From the NCBI RefSeq assembly GCF_963576675.1, contig NC_088913.1, positions 80,227,001-80,291,000 of the forward strand: a stretch of DNA of 64,000 nt, read 5' to 3'. Shown in pieces: positions 1 through 12,245 of this stretch (positions are counted from its first letter, which is position 1; every line of letters begins with the position of its first letter). The notes under the pieces are model-generated. The model made no database searches and was not told the origin of the DNA. It was given only the letters and a program-made list of their open reading frames with translations. The stretch is from Euphorbia lathyris (lineage: Eukaryota > Streptophyta > Magnoliopsida > Malpighiales > Euphorbiaceae). The position numbers were made by a program, and so were the translations under genes.

Positions 1-3000
1 TTGAAAGGCTAACAAATGTGGTAGGGGAAAGCAGACCATCAAGAACTACAGGATCTGCTATACCTAATGATAAAGCTCAATTACAGGATCTCAGTGACTT
101 CTTGAGGTTAAAACCTCCAAAGTTTTCGGGTGAGGATTCTGTAACAGATCTTATGGATTTTCTGGATGCTATGGATAGATGTTATGAGATCTTGGGGTGC
201 ACCAGTGCTAGGATGGTATTGTTAGCAGGGAATCAGTTACAAGGAGTGGCATGTAGTTGGTACCTTTCCAAGAGAGGGAATGGACTTGATAACGCTTTCC
301 TTTGGCCACAGTTCCGTGATTCTTTCTTAGAGAGGTTCCTTCCTCCTAGTGTTAAGGAAGCTAAAGCTTTAGAGTTTGAAGTGCTGAAGCAGGGTGGTAT
401 GACTGTGAGTGAATATGAATTGAAATTCACTCGACTTGCTCGTTTTGGAGAGCATCTTATTCCAACTGAAGAGAGGAAGGCAAGGAGGTTTGAAAGGGGA
501 CTTCAGGACAGACTATTAAACTGAATTGCTCCTCTACGATTATCTAGCTTTGAGGAAGTGGTGGATCGATCCAGGCAGATGGAGATGTTTGATGATCAGT
601 GTAGGGCTCGTGATCAGAACAAACGTGCTCGATATGACAACCAAAGTGGTCAATATAGTAGGGGAAGTAACTATTCAGTATCTCATGGGTACCATTCCTT
701 ACTTGGTCAAGGAGGGCAGTACTCCAAGAATAATCAGAGATATGGTCAGAGAGCCCAGTCCACTGGTACTCAGAATAGTCAAAGTTCCTCTAGATCGTCA
801 TTCCCTACTTGTCAGCTTTGCGGTAAATTCCATGGTAACTCTCCATGCCATCGAGCAACTGGGGCTTGTTTTGGTTGTGGTCAGGTGGGACATAGAAGAA
901 AAGATTGCCCAAGCAGTAACACAACACTAGCTGTGGGTCAGGATACAGTTTCTACTCCTTTTATCGGTACTCAGCCATCTTCTCAGTATGGTGGTAGAGG
1001 CCAGAGTTCAGGAGGTCGAGGTCAAGGTGGTCGAGGTCCCAATTCAGCTCTTAATCATACAACAGCAGGTCGAGGTCAGTCTAGAGCCTTTGCTCTGACA
1101 CAGCAGGATGCTCATGCATCTAATGCAGTGGTGACAGGTACTATTTCTGTATGTTCATTTGATGCTAGAGTTTTGATTGATCCTGGTGCTACGCATTCCT
1201 TTGTTTCTCCTTGTTTTTCTATGAAATTTGGTGTACCACCCACTATGTTAGATTGTCCGTTATCCGTGGCAACGCCTATAGGAGATGTCCTTGACATAAA
1301 TCTAACTTTTAAGAATTGCTTAGTAAAAGTAGGGGAAAGGGAACTCTTAGCTGATCTTGTATTACTTGAAATGTTAGATTTTGATGTGCTTTTGGTAATG
1401 GATTGGTTAGCCTCATATCATGCCTCTTTAAACTGTTATAGCAAGTTAGTAACTTTCAAAATTCCTGGGGAGATAGAATTTCAATTTCAAGGAGATCGTA
1501 GCATGGCTCCTCATAGTCTTATTTTTGCTATTACTGCAAGAAGATTGTTGTATAAGAACTGTGAAGGGTTTCTAGCTTATGTTAAGGATACTCAAGCCAA
1601 GGGTATCGAGTTGGAGAATGTTGATGTGGTGAATGAGTTTATTGACGTCTTTCCTGAAGATTTACCAGGTTTGCCACCTGAGAGAGTAATCGATTTCTGT
1701 GTTGACTTAGCACCCGAAACAAGACCCATATCTATGCCTCCTTACCGAATGGCTCCTGCTGAACTAAAGGAGTTAAAGGAAAAACTGCAAGACTTGCTTG
1801 ACAAAGGGTTCATTCGCCCTAGTGTCTCTCCTTGGGGTGCTCCTGTGTTGTTTGTGAAGAAGAAGGATGGATCAATGAGATTGTGCATTGATTATTGACA
1901 GTTGAACAAGGTCACAATACGTAACAAATACCCTCTTCCTCGAATTGATGATCTTTTTTATCAGCTCCAAGGTGCAAAGTACTTTTCTAAGATCGATCTG
2001 AGGTTCGGTTATCATCAGTTGAGGGTTAAAAATGTTGACATACCTAAGACAGCTTTCAGGACTAGGTATGGTCATTATGAATTTCTGGTGATGCCTTTTG
2101 GTCTTACTAATGCTCCTGCAGCTTTTATGGATCTAATGAATAGGGTGTTTAAGCCCTTCCTTGATCGTTTTGTGATAGTGTTCATAGATGACATTCTAGT
2201 GTATTCTAAAAGTAAAGAAGAACATGAGCAGCATCTGAGGCTTATTCTTCAGACCCTAAGAGAGAACCAGTTGTATGCCAAGTTCTCCAAATGTGAATTC
2301 TGGTTGGATAGTGTCACATTCTTAGGGCACGTTGTATCCAAAGATGGGGTGAGTGTTGATCAGAAGAAGGTTGATACTGTTCTGCATTGGCCGAGGCCTA
2401 GTTCAGTGTCTGAGATTCGAAGTTTTCTTGGGTTAGCGGGTTACTATCGACGTTTTGTGCAAGACTTTTCTCGAATAGCTTCTCCTTTAACTAAGTTAAC
2501 CCAGAAGAATGTGAAGTTTCAGTGGTCAGAAGCGTGTGAGAAGAGTTTTGAAGAATTGAAAGTTCGTTTGACTTCAGCACTAGTGTTAGCCCTTCCATCT
2601 GGATCCGGGGGCTACACAATGTATTGTGATGCTTGAAGGGTTGGTCTGGGATGTGTATTGATGAAACATGGTCATGTGATTGCATATGCTTCTCACCAAT
2701 TAAAGCAATATGAACATAATTATCCAACTCACGATTTGGAAATGGCAGCAGTGATCTTTGCCTTGAAGATATGGAGACATTACTTGTATAGGGAGACATG
2801 TGAGATTTTCACTAACCATAAAAGCCTCAAATACATCTTTGATCAGCGTGATTTGAATTTGAGGCAGAGAAGATGGGTAGAGTTCCTCAAGGATTATGAT
2901 TGCACAATTCAGTACCATCCAGGAAAGGCAAACGTTGTAGCAGATGCTTTAAGTAGGAAATCTTGGGGTAGCTTGGCTCATCTTTCTTTAGTGAGGAGAC

Positions 3001-4533
3001 CTTTGATTAGTGACATTCATGAACTGATTGATCAGTGAGTAGAATTTGAGGCAACATCTGAAGCGTTGGTAGCTCATTTTCGTGTTAGACCTATTCTATT
3101 AGATAGAACCAAGGCAGCCCAACAAGAAGATCCTCAATTGTGTAAAGTTAGGGATGGTGTTTGCCAGGGTAAGGTTCAGGACTTCGTGATTGGTGATGAT
3201 GGAGTTCTTCGTTATGGGACTAGACTGTGTGTTCCTGATGTTGATGATTTAAAAAAGGAAATTTTGGAGGAAGCACACTGTTCAGCTTATACAGTTCATC
3301 CTGGTTCCACTAAGATGTATAGAGATTTAAGGGAGTTATACTGGTGGAGTGGAATAAAGAGAGATGTTGCAGACTTTGTTTCTAAATGCCTTACTTGTCA
3401 ACAAGTCAAGGCAGAACATTAGAGACCGTCTAGGTTGCTCTAACCACTACCCATTCTTGAGTGGAAGTGGGAGAATATTGCTATGGACTTCATGGTAGAA
3501 TTGCCTCGCACTAGAGGAGGGTACGATTCCATTTGGGTAATAGTCGACCATTTAACTAAGTCTGCTCATTTTCTTCATGTGAAGATAACTTATGATTTCT
3601 CTAAGCTTGCTCAGTTATACATCGATGAGATTGTTAGACTTCATGGAGTTCCATTCTCTATTGTGTCGGATCGTGGTACTCAATTCACCTCTCGATTCTG
3701 GAAGAAATTTCAGGAAGCACTTGGTACAAAACTTCAGTTTAGCACCGCTTTTCATCCTCAAACGGATGGACAGTCAGAGAGGACTATTCAGACTTTAGAG
3801 GATATCCTTCGAGCTTGTATTTTTTATTTTGGCCAAAATTGGGATCATCATTTGCCTTTGGTAGAGTTTGCCTATAACAATAGCTATCAAGCTAGCATTG
3901 AGATGGCACCTTATGAAGCCTTGTATGGTCGTAAGTGTCGGTCACCAATTTGTTGGGATGAGGTTGGAGAAAGGACACTCACTAGACCCGAATTGATACA
4001 GTTGACTTCAGACAAAGTTCGTGTTATCCGTGAGAGACTCTTAACAGCTCAGAGTAGGCAAAAAAGTTATGTTGATCCGAGGTGCAAGAATGTAGAATTT
4101 CAGATCGGTGATCATGTGTTTCTGAAGGTCTCTCCGATGAAAGGAATCATGCATTTTGGCAATAAAGGAAATTTGAGTCCGCGTTATGTAGGCCCGTTTG
4201 AGATTCTTGATAGGATTGGTGCGGTTGCATATCAGTTAGCTCTTCCACCTGATTTCTCTAAGGTTCGTCCAGTATTCCATATATCGATGCTTAGGAAATA
4301 CATTCCTGATGCTTCCCCATGTTTTGCAACCTCAAACTATACAAGTTAGAGATGATCTGACCTATGAAGAGCAACCCATCAGCATCTTAGACAACCAAGT
4401 TCGGAAGCTACGTTCAAAAGAAATTCTTTTAGTTAAAGTTCTTTGGCAAAACCATTCTAGTAAGGAAGCCACTTGGGAGACTGAATCTGAAATGCGAATC
4501 AGATATCCTCATTTATTTGATATCCCAGGTTAG
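1..4533 (+). pseudogene. Tekay-type gag-pol polyprotein, inactivated
   Basis: Gag and pol of a chromovirus, which would form the particle and copy and integrate the element. In order: retrotransposon gag domain (about 100-530), zinc knuckle CX2CX4HX4C (about 867-908), aspartic protease with DPGATHSF near 1188, reverse transcriptase with FIDD at 2181, RNase H (about 2625-2970), H/C zinc-binding region (about 3290-3410), DDE integrase core (about 3480-3860, including SDRGTQF and HPQTDGQSER), and a chromodomain-like C terminus. The frame is open except for stops at 522, 1896, 2634, 3036, 3420 and 3441. A 1-bp frameshift near 4312 moves the last ~70 codons to another frame. Most stops look like C-to-T or G-to-A changes, as expected for a methylated silenced copy. 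The protease has DPG where DSG or DTG is usual, a variant I believe is seen in other plant copies. Confidence 0.88.
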
Positions 4534-4570
4534 TGTCCTTGTAGTTTAAATTCGGGGACCGAATTCATTT

Positions 4571-4583
4571 TAGGGGGTAAGAT
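4571..4583 (+). other. Polypurine tract of the Tekay element
   Basis: Purine-rich TAGGGGGTAAGAT abuts the first TG of the 3' LTR, where the plus-strand primer of an LTR retrotransposon lies. Confidence 0.75.
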
Positions 4584-6677
4584 TGTAATATCCTGTTTTT
4601 CTAAGTACTTTTGAAAATATTGTTTTTACATTTTTGATAAATAATATTTTGAAAATACCATCTTATTTAGTTTATAAAAACATAATTTTTTTTACAAATA
4701 ACTTATCAGTTTAAGAAGACCTAATATATATTGATATTAATAAAATAAAAATCGTATGTGGGGGGGAGTCAATATCAGCCGCAGCCTCTTTTTATTCCTC
4801 CGCTGCGAATCGCAAACCTTCCTTTTACTCAGACTTGCGTTCTTGATAGCCAGGTAAACGCACCCATATTTACTTCCTTCGTTTAGACATATAGGCTGCT
4901 AATAATAGGCATCATCTTTCTGTTATTATTAAAAAAAACAGTAAATCGATATATGCAGAGTCGGTGTTCTTGAAAAAAAAAGCCATCTGAAATTCATAGT
5001 TATCCCTTTTATTATTCTTTTGTCCTTTTGTTTCCGGCAAAGTACTGCAACCTTTTAAACAAAAATCTTGTGTTCATATCATTACCCTTTTAATTAAATA
5101 ATGATTGAAGGGCTTGGGTGCTTTGGGGTTTTGGGGTTTTGGAGTTCAACTTGTATTTTGTCCCTGTAGCCTTAAAGTTGATTTAAAAGATTTCTATTTC
5201 AATCATTGCTATTATATATTCCTTTTTAATTGAGAGTTTGCGATGGTTTTCAATTTTTTGGAAATTGATTTCATATTGTTAGTGTTGGTGTAGCAGTAGC
5301 TATATAAGATTATTTTTATAGTTTTGAAATTTCTTAACTAGTTAGTTCATGAAGGTTTAAATTACTTCTCCCCTAAAATGTTAATTATCCCATTAGTTTG
5401 GACATGATTAATATTAGTTAATTTGTTCTTCATTTTTCCTTGAACCAATAGGAAATTCCGATAATCCGCAAATTGACTGAGTCGAACTTTTAGGACGCTC
5501 ACATCTGCTCAAATATTCAGGTGAGTGGTAATTATAGTACATGATCCTATTTGATTGAAATATTAGATTGAAAAAAATGTTTATAAAAAATTAGCGTTTG
5601 ACAGTATATTTTCGTTCCTAAAAACGTATAGCTTAAACCTTGTGTTTACTAAATATCCTTAGTATTAGAGAGTATATTCTGGGAACAGACCTTTATATTG
5701 ATTTATTTTATTATCAGGTACAATGAATTTATTAAAAATTTGATTTGATATGCTCTGTAGTTTCTGATACGCGATTTATCGCAGTTATTACCTTTGTTTA
5801 GAAATCTGATAATTCGTTTAATCAGTTATGATTTTCTAAATTATATATGTATACTATATATTTTCAAACTGGTACAAGTGCTCAGTATATCTGTATCTGT
5901 TATCTGGCCTCTCAGTGATCTTCATAACATTAGGTCCTTGCATTTGTCTTTGAGTCAGGTTGTCAATTGTCAGTTTGTCGTCAGTTGTGTCATCATTAGA
6001 ATCATGCATAAGATCGATGAAGGCGATTGTCTGTTATCTGTATCTATTATTGGTAGCGCTTACTATTTATCTGGCCCTGGTGGTGTGCAGTATCACCACT
6101 TTGTTACACTGTACCATGTGTTTTAAAGCTTTTGTCTTATTTTTTTATTATACTAATATTTGATATTTTGAAAGGTTTCAGTGTTATGTTTGACAATTGA
6201 TTGTCAGTATTTTGGAATTGATTATCTTATATTGCCCCTTTTTAGTTTAACTGATTTTGAAATACTATATTTTGAACTATATTTGTCATGATTTAAAAGT
6301 ATCAGAGTGCCTTCCTATTCCCTTTCTGTTGTGTGCTGTAGCTGCTACTCACTGAGGTTTTCGCTCGTATAGACGAAAATCTCATACCACGTTGAATCTT
6401 TCTTTTTCAGATTAAGGTCCCTGTTCGTGAGGTAACCCTTGGATTGATGTTGAAGGAGATTGCCTAATAAATTAGCTTTATATTATCTTTGGAGAATTTT
6501 GATTATTGAGGTTTAAACTTGCACATTTGATTCTTTTAAGGTTTATTCATGTAATTGAGACGAGTTTGATATTCTGTTAGTAAATTTTGAAATTTCTATT
6601 AGTTCAGAATTTAGGCTAGCATAGATTAAAGTTAATTTAATTTATGCGCCGGTCATAGCCTAGGTTGGGTCGTGACA
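4584..6677 (+). repeat. 3' LTR of the Tekay element
   Basis: Starts TGTAATATCCTG directly after the polypurine tract and ends GTCGTGACA; about 2,094 bp with TG...CA ends. No coding signal is seen; open frames such as the one near 5794-6126 are spurious. The 5' LTR is outside the window, so age cannot be estimated here. Confidence 0.8.
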
Positions 6678-6926
6678 TTAAGCATATGTATAATTATGAA
6701 ATTTTTACATAGACAATATATGTATGCAAAATGAAAACAACAAACATTCATACTCAAAATGAGATAAATGAAATATCGCCTCCTACACTTAAATTGGACA
6801 ATGTCCTCATTGTGCAAAAATTGATAAATCATAAAAGATAGAGTACGAAATTATAACCGAAATAAATGAGTACTAAACAAGCATAAAATGAAATAAAATT
6901 ATGCAAAAACTAAGGAAAGATAAAAC

Positions 6927-9833
6927 CTATGAATGTGAAGGAGAATCCGGTGGAGATGGTGTCAACTCGACTACTTGGCGGCAGAAATATGACATTACTT
7001 GGCGGCGGAAATATGACATTAGCCGTCGACGAGTGGATTTATGCTCCTTTCGTAAAGTGTTAATGTTTTCGTCAACTTCATCAATCCTTAACTTCATTTG
7101 TCTATTGTTGGTACTTGTTGCGGGAATGGCGCCCATAACTGTATACTTGATCCAAAACTCGTTGCCAACCCACAATTGAAGGAAAATAGACAAGCCTAGG
7201 TGCAATGGAATAATAAAATTTTATATATTTTATCTATTTCCCTTTTCCAAGATCTGTTAATTGTTATTTCATATAAAGAGGGATAAAAAGTAATACCTTC
7301 GGTGAAGAACTATCTATAGTTGGAAACGAAGTGCCCACAACTCTTAATCTGTGTATCACGAACAACAAAAGAAACAACACAGAAAAAGATAACTAATTAG
7401 TAATCAACATTAATAATAGCAATCACAATGATTGCCTCTAATAGAAATCGATACGAGATCAAAGAGAGAGTAGAAAGATTGTAATTAGCTGAGACGGTTG
7501 CGGAACGATTCCTCTAGCCCTTCTATTTAGTGTTGGCCGAATTATGGGGTTAGAGAGTCTATTTATAGACTTCTCAAAACCATAATCCCAGTTGTGTTAG
7601 GTAATTAAATAATTGGAATCTTATTCAGAATAGGATTTCTAATTAGATAGTTAAAGAAATACTTTACTATTATCTAAATAATAACTAATTATATCTAGAT
7701 AATTATTATTAATCAAATTAATAATTAATTAATGTTAGGGATAATTAATTAGAGTTTTAATCACATAAAAACTTCTAATTAATATTATAAGATAATCTTT
7801 TAATTTAATTCATAACCATAATCAAATTATAATTATTAATCAAATTAATTTATCCCTAATTAATCTACAAATTTCGGCCCATATATATAGTGTCTCACTA
7901 ATTACATTTTTCTCCTCCGATTCCAAGTCCTATATGCGACCCATTAGGTTCTTTATTGCCACTACCCGTATATATCCTTTGAAATTATTCATCACGATTA
8001 ATTCCAACATATATATAACGAAATACCGCCACGAGCTGTTACTAGCAGAACCTATGATATTTCCCCAGAGCAATTAAGAAGTCAGGTTAATAACTGACGT
8101 TAACCTTTTTGTATTAGGTACAGTATAATACGATCCTTCATCAACTATATCCTGTCAGTTACATATAACAAAGAGTTCAGTTTTACTTGTACAGGTTGAA
8201 TTCACTCTGAAAAGATAAGTTAAGTGAAATGTTCATTTCTACTCTTAACTCTATCACCTTGCAAGAATTTCAGTCAATTCACCACAAGCGGCCATTTGGA
8301 TATATCTCCCACTTATCATGAGTGACGTATGCTCGATTTGACATTAACTATCCTGCAATTACTTTGTGTGATACCCAACCCTGCTCTCACACACCCCAGG
8401 CTCTCACCTGTTGCATCATGCTCACACAGAATCAAAGTATCAGACTCCATAATCCAGAATCACTAATTAACGAATGTTTGAGTCTGAGGATTAGTTATAC
8501 CTACTAATACCAATGAGATGAACAATTGACACATTAGATAAATCAATCCATTCTGTTATCTCAAGTCGGGTCCCAATCCTAATGAACTCCTTCACCGGAT
8601 CCATGTAACTATTTAGATATCTGAATATCTCAAGCTTGTGAGATCAGCTTTCTGTATCGATAGAAAACATTGTTACATGCAAGTCTCGACAGTAATATGC
8701 CAACCCCTATAACATATTGCTTGACTTGGTTTTACTTTAAGTCTATTGGTTCTATTATAAAGTACAGTCTCACTTCATGCTTGTATGAACACTTTATAAC
8801 TACTTAAATAAACCTAGGGTTACTTTCTTCATGAAAGATTTGTGCCTTTACATATAGTTACATTTTAATGCTATATATTTGATTAAACAAATGACTAAAT
8901 AAACAATTTATTCATTAATATTTATATCCTAAAACAATTATCTTTAGGACATTAAACTCCAACAACAACTCCATCTATATTGGCCCCCACATCTTCATAT
9001 GGTGCCTCGGCTTAATGCATTTCCTCTTCCTCACCAACATCTGCATCCTCATTCTCTTCCTCTTGAATACCTTGCCCATATGAACACGAAGTACCAACAC
9101 CCGAACTTGCAAATAAACTAGTCGGCCTAGCCTCGTAAGATCTAATTGAAGGCGGACCTTGTCTAACACTAAATTAGTACGTAAAAGTGCAGCATAATCC
9201 AACATCAGAAAATAATCAAGAGTAAGTGATTGAAATTGCTCCAAACTACTGTAGCACCCAAAACAATACCCGTAAACAAATTACCCAAAGGAACTTCCTT
9301 ATTGGTTGAAACGGAAGCACAAACTAAATTGTCAAAAATCATCCGAATGATATCTACCACAAAACTCATACAAATGCAATCCAAAACAAACAAATCCCGA
9401 CTTTGAACCTTAGACCCTTCAACATGCCCAAAAAGAGAATAGAAAAATTTATGGAAATAGAAAATGCAATTATCCTTAATGAGCTTGCTAGAAGTGTTCT
9501 TATGATTAAATCCATCCAAATCCGTCAAATATTTCCAAACCGGATTGGTTTCAAAATTCTTAGGCTTAGCAATAAAATTTTGTGTAGGAAAGCCAAACCA
9601 AATATTCATCTCCTCATACCCAACTTCATAAATTTAACCTAAATTCCTCAATGTAAGCCTCTGTAGCAAAATCCAAAAGAGAATATCGTGAAACACGACC
9701 TTAGGCCTAAAAAAGTGCCTATACCGCTTCCCTTCCTCATCGGAAACAATATCGAATGGGGCCCATATTCAACACGCAAAAGATTATTAGAGGTAGAGGA
9801 AACCTTGTGAGCAAGCTTCTTATGTCTAGCCAT
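6927..9833 (-). pseudogene. Athila-type post-integrase ORF (ATHILA ORF-1/env-like), element X
   Basis: The reading begins at the ATG ending at 9833 (MARHKKLAHKVSSTSNN), passes a frameshift near the GGGCCCC run at about 9759 and a TAA, then gives a long block (9609-9205) with WFGFPTQNFIAKPKNF and a hydrophobic VVDIIRMIFDNLV stretch. A solo LTR (7177-8964) cuts it, and it resumes at 7176-6927 with a Lys/Arg-rich, possibly coiled-coil tail. Plant Athila elements carry an extra ORF of this kind between integrase and the 3' LTR; its function is unproven, though it was once called env-like. Copy Y at 17100-18184 shares the TAA, so the decay predates the split or the true reading differs. It cannot make a protein now. 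Confidence 0.6.
7177..8964 (-). repeat. Solo LTR, Angela-type copia, minus orientation
   Basis: Plus-strand ends are TGAAGGAAAATAG and CTCCAACA, so in sense it begins TGTTGGAGTTTAATGTCC, close to the Angela LTRs at 49270 and 60893. Length is 1,788 bp. Flanks ACAAT (7172-7176) and ACAAC (8965-8969) are a 5-bp duplication with one change. Element Y keeps the uninterrupted site near 17313-17320 (CCGCAACTTC). No internal region is present, which marks LTR-LTR recombination. Confidence 0.88.
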
Positions 9834-9966
9834 GGTGTATAAATTTCAGATTTTATGAGAGAAAAATAGAGAAATTGTGAGAAAAATAGAAAAATGGAGG
9901 TTTAGGTTATGGAGTTTTTGTTTAGGGAAGAAGATGAATAGTAAAGAGATGTATAGAAGATCAATA

Positions 9967-10154
9967 ATATTATATGGAAAAGAGATAATTGTGTTGGATA
10001 GGTGAAAAGTTCTAAAATATTAAAGGTGATTTGATGTGGAAGAAGAAAATGTGTTTGAATTAGAGAAGAAAAAGGGAAAAGATGCAAAAAATAAGCCTAA
10101 TTTTGGCTGGAAAACAGCGAATCGTGATTGAGATTCTCAAATCTTGGTCGCGAC
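9967..10154 (-). promoter_or_regulatory. Hairpin plus TATA-like motif upstream of the Athila-type ORF (X)
   Basis: An inverted repeat at 10121-10154 (arms ATCGTGATTGAGATT and AATCTTGGTCGCGAC around a short loop) lies about 145 bp upstream, on the minus strand, of CCATATAATAT (9967-9977). The ORF start is at 9833. The geometry resembles the LTR promoters of the same elements, so an internal promoter is inferred. Confidence 0.4.
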
Positions 10155-10490
10155 ATGCGTTTTACAGGGGGAAAAAATTTCTTCCTGGCTTGGTTGCTTG
10201 CTAGTTGTCCAAAGATTTTTGAGCTGTTAGCGGAAATCTTGTATTTTTGACATTTTCAACTTGTTAAAATTATTTCTTCTTGTACTAATGTTCCTTTAAT
10301 GATATGTAAACCTGTAAAAACTCAAAAACAAAACTAAAAAATTAAATAAAAGGTTAGCCTTAAGGGCTTTCCTTAAACTAAGAGTTTATAAAAATACATA
10401 ATTTCATTAACATGGAACATATATACACAATCATAAAATTGAAAATATGCAAACTAAAATATAGAAACATATTTATAGAGAATAACATTA

Positions 10491-10705
10491 TGTCATGGAA
10501 CCGATTGAACTAAAAGCTCGAACTGATAGTTAAGGCCCAATCATATACGTGCACAACACAGGCTCATCCCGCCATGTGTTTTAATTCCACAAATTAATGA
10601 GGTTGCCAGGACTTGAACCCTCGACCGTTTGTTCCTAGAGGCTCTGATAACATGTCATGGAACCGATTGAACTAAAAGCTCGAACTGATAGTTAAGGCTC
10701 AATCA
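10491..10705 (-). mobile_element. TRIM (terminal-repeat retrotransposon in miniature)
   Basis: Two 53-bp direct repeats, 10491-10543 and 10653-10705, differ at one visible base (GGCCC vs GGCTC) and end TG...CA. Between them lies 109 bp. On the minus strand the first repeat ends ...CATGACA and is followed by TGTTATCAGAGCC (10652-10640), one mismatch from the initiator-Met primer-binding site TGGTATCAGAGCC. Flanking 5-mers CATTA and TATAT do not match, so the target duplication is lost or the ends are slightly misplaced. There is no coding capacity. Confidence 0.75.
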
Positions 10706-10827
10706 TATATTTTATATTAATCTCTGACACTAAACACAACGAAACAAATCTAATCTTCATATTTATTAATTGAAATTCCTCGTGCTTGTGCCCGATTTAT
10801 TTTTACTTAAACTGTTAATATTCTCTC

Positions 10828-11037
10828 TTATTTAGAAAGGAACTGAGGTCCAAGACGAAATTCACGCTTGACAAGTCCTTCGTTCTCCAAGAACTCAAAA
10901 TCAAGGACAAGGAATGGTTCATTCTCACTCCAAGGAACGAAAATTGTGCCCTTGGCACCTTGAACAATTCCACAAATAATTTTCCCATATCCAATTTTCT
11001 TGTTCTCCGAACGGAAGGCAGATATCAAACCTTTCAT
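10828..11037 (-). pseudogene. Athila gag-like segment in element X
   Basis: A 69-residue frame beginning MKGLISAFRSENKK and containing LDFEFLENEGLVKREF. It resembles the LDFDFQKRAGLVEHL block in element Z (26005-26352), so it is part of the same Athila ORF family. It stands alone between the integrase stub and the TRIM. No catalytic motif is seen and the function is unknown. Confidence 0.45.
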
Positions 11038-11314
11038 AAATATTTGTGAAGAATCAACAACATTACCTTGAATGAATTTTTGGTGTTTAAAACTGATTAA
11101 TTATAAAACAGAGATTTCAGAAATTCTGAGAATTGAAAATTATAAGTATGAAAAATATGTCAAGATTTTAATTTATAGGTTTCAAACCAAAAATCATGAC
11201 TATTTTAAAATGAAAATGTGCCTTTTGGTGAAAAATTAACTAAAATTTCGAATTTAGTGCTTGAGAGGAAAAGGAAGGAGAAGAAAATCAATCTACTAGA
11301 GCTGAAAAACGTGT

Positions 11315-11349
11315 GTCGCGGTTGAGATTCTCAGAATCTCGGTCGTGAC
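11315..11349 (-). promoter_or_regulatory. 17-bp-arm inverted repeat upstream of the 10828-11037 ORF
   Basis: Arms GTCGCGGTTGAGATTCT and AGAATCTCGGTCGTGAC flank a single C; 13 of 17 positions pair. It lies about 280 bp before the ATG at 11037, the same spacing as the hairpins before 9833 and 18184. The core GAGATTCT/AGAATCTC also recurs in this family's LTRs. Confidence 0.45.
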
Positions 11350-11770
11350 ACGCCTTTCCCTATAGACATTTTCAAAAACTCTATATGAGCAGAAATTCGT
11401 CTAAGGCTTAAAAATAGAAATCTCAGATGAGATTTTAAAAATCCCTACATGAGCAGAAATTCATCTAACTCTAACCGAAAGTCACTGATGAGATTTTTGA
11501 AATCTCTATACAAACAGAAACTTTAAGGTTGATGTAATTTCAATTAATTTTTATTCAAATGAGATGTTTAAAATTTAAAGACATTTTTCTAATTAATTAG
11601 TAATATTTATGATACCTAAGTCATTTTTTACATCTTTTAATAATTTTTTTTAAATTAATTATTATTTTCCAAAGTAAAAATAAATTAATGTGTAAACTAA
11701 ACTAAAAATGAAATGTAAAAAGTAAATACGAAAAGCTAAAAACTAAAGATGTGATAATCCTTAAGAATCC
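11350..11770. other. AT-rich internal spacer of element X
   Basis: No ORF or RNA gene is seen. Near 11375-11530 three short segments repeat the phrase ...CTATATGAGCAGAAATTCRTCTAA or a close variant, so there is a degenerate local repeat. The rest is AT-rich spacer. Confidence 0.4.
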
Positions 11771-12018
11771 TCAAAGAGTATCTAAATCTTGGACAAAATC
11801 AATTACCTGGACCAGATTTCCATCAAAATAAATCTTACAACAATGACCGTTAGCCTTGAATCGTTCTCCCTTAAGATTTTCCAATTCTAAAGCTCCATGA
11901 TCAAACGTATTAGTAGCTAAATATGATCATGTCCATCTAGTCTTTAACTTACCTGGAAACAACCTCAATCGGGAATTGAAGAGTAAAACTTTATCCCCAA
12001 CTTTGAGTTTTTTTAGTG
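11771..12018 (-). pseudogene. Athila integrase C-terminal remnant
   Basis: The minus strand reads KKLKVGDKVLLFNSRLRLFPGKLKTRW, a stop, SYLATNTFDHGALELENLKG and ERFKANGHCCKIY, ending at a TGA at 11771-11773. The GDKVLLFNSRL...PGKL pattern is the C-terminal integrase segment of Athila elements. Only about 80 codons survive; the core, RNase H and reverse transcriptase are deleted. It confirms the Athila assignment of element X. Confidence 0.7.
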
Positions 12019-12044
12019 TCTTCTCCATTTCAGGATCTAGTGAT

Positions 12045-12245
12045 TCTGGTTGAATGCCCGAACTTCTAGTTCTGTGCACGAACAGAAACTACGCACATGA
12101 ACCGAAACTTTCGAAACTACTCTACATGTAGACAATTCCTTCCTAGCGGGTAAGATAATTCCAATGACTGTATTCCTCATTCATACTTTCTGATATATCT
12201 ATCTGAGAAAAGACTCCATGATAATGATCTGCTGTTTCTTAGAGA
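12045..12245 (-). pseudogene. Gag-like N-terminal remnant of element X
   Basis: In one minus frame ETADHYHGVFSQIDISES, and in another MRNTVIGIILPARKEL, align with KTTDHHHGYFSQTDISE and MWNTITGIVLATQMEL of element Z (26486-26300). It is therefore the decayed 5' end of the first ORF, frameshifted and joined by deletion to the integrase stub. Confidence 0.5.

Larger units (their letters stand above)
1..6677 (+). mobile_element. Ty3/gypsy chromovirus (Tekay-like), 5' part outside window
   Basis: The window opens inside gag. Gag, protease, reverse transcriptase, RNase H, integrase and a C-terminal chromodomain-like tail follow in the Ty3/gypsy order, then a polypurine tract and a TG...CA 3' LTR. 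The tail and the ~2.1-kb LTR fit the Tekay/Del chromovirus lineage. The flank just right of the LTR (TTAAG...) matches element Y at about 16845-16849, so the element landed inside an Athila-type copy, probably with duplication TTAAG; the left flank lies outside the window and cannot be checked. Confidence 0.85.

Noticed and set aside
5794..6163. Open frames in the Tekay LTR
   Set aside because: No homology or codon structure; hydrophobic translation of AT-rich LTR.
9403..9642. Plus-strand frame conserved at 17754-17993
   Set aside because: Antisense shadow of the Athila-type ORF, conserved because the two elements are of one family.
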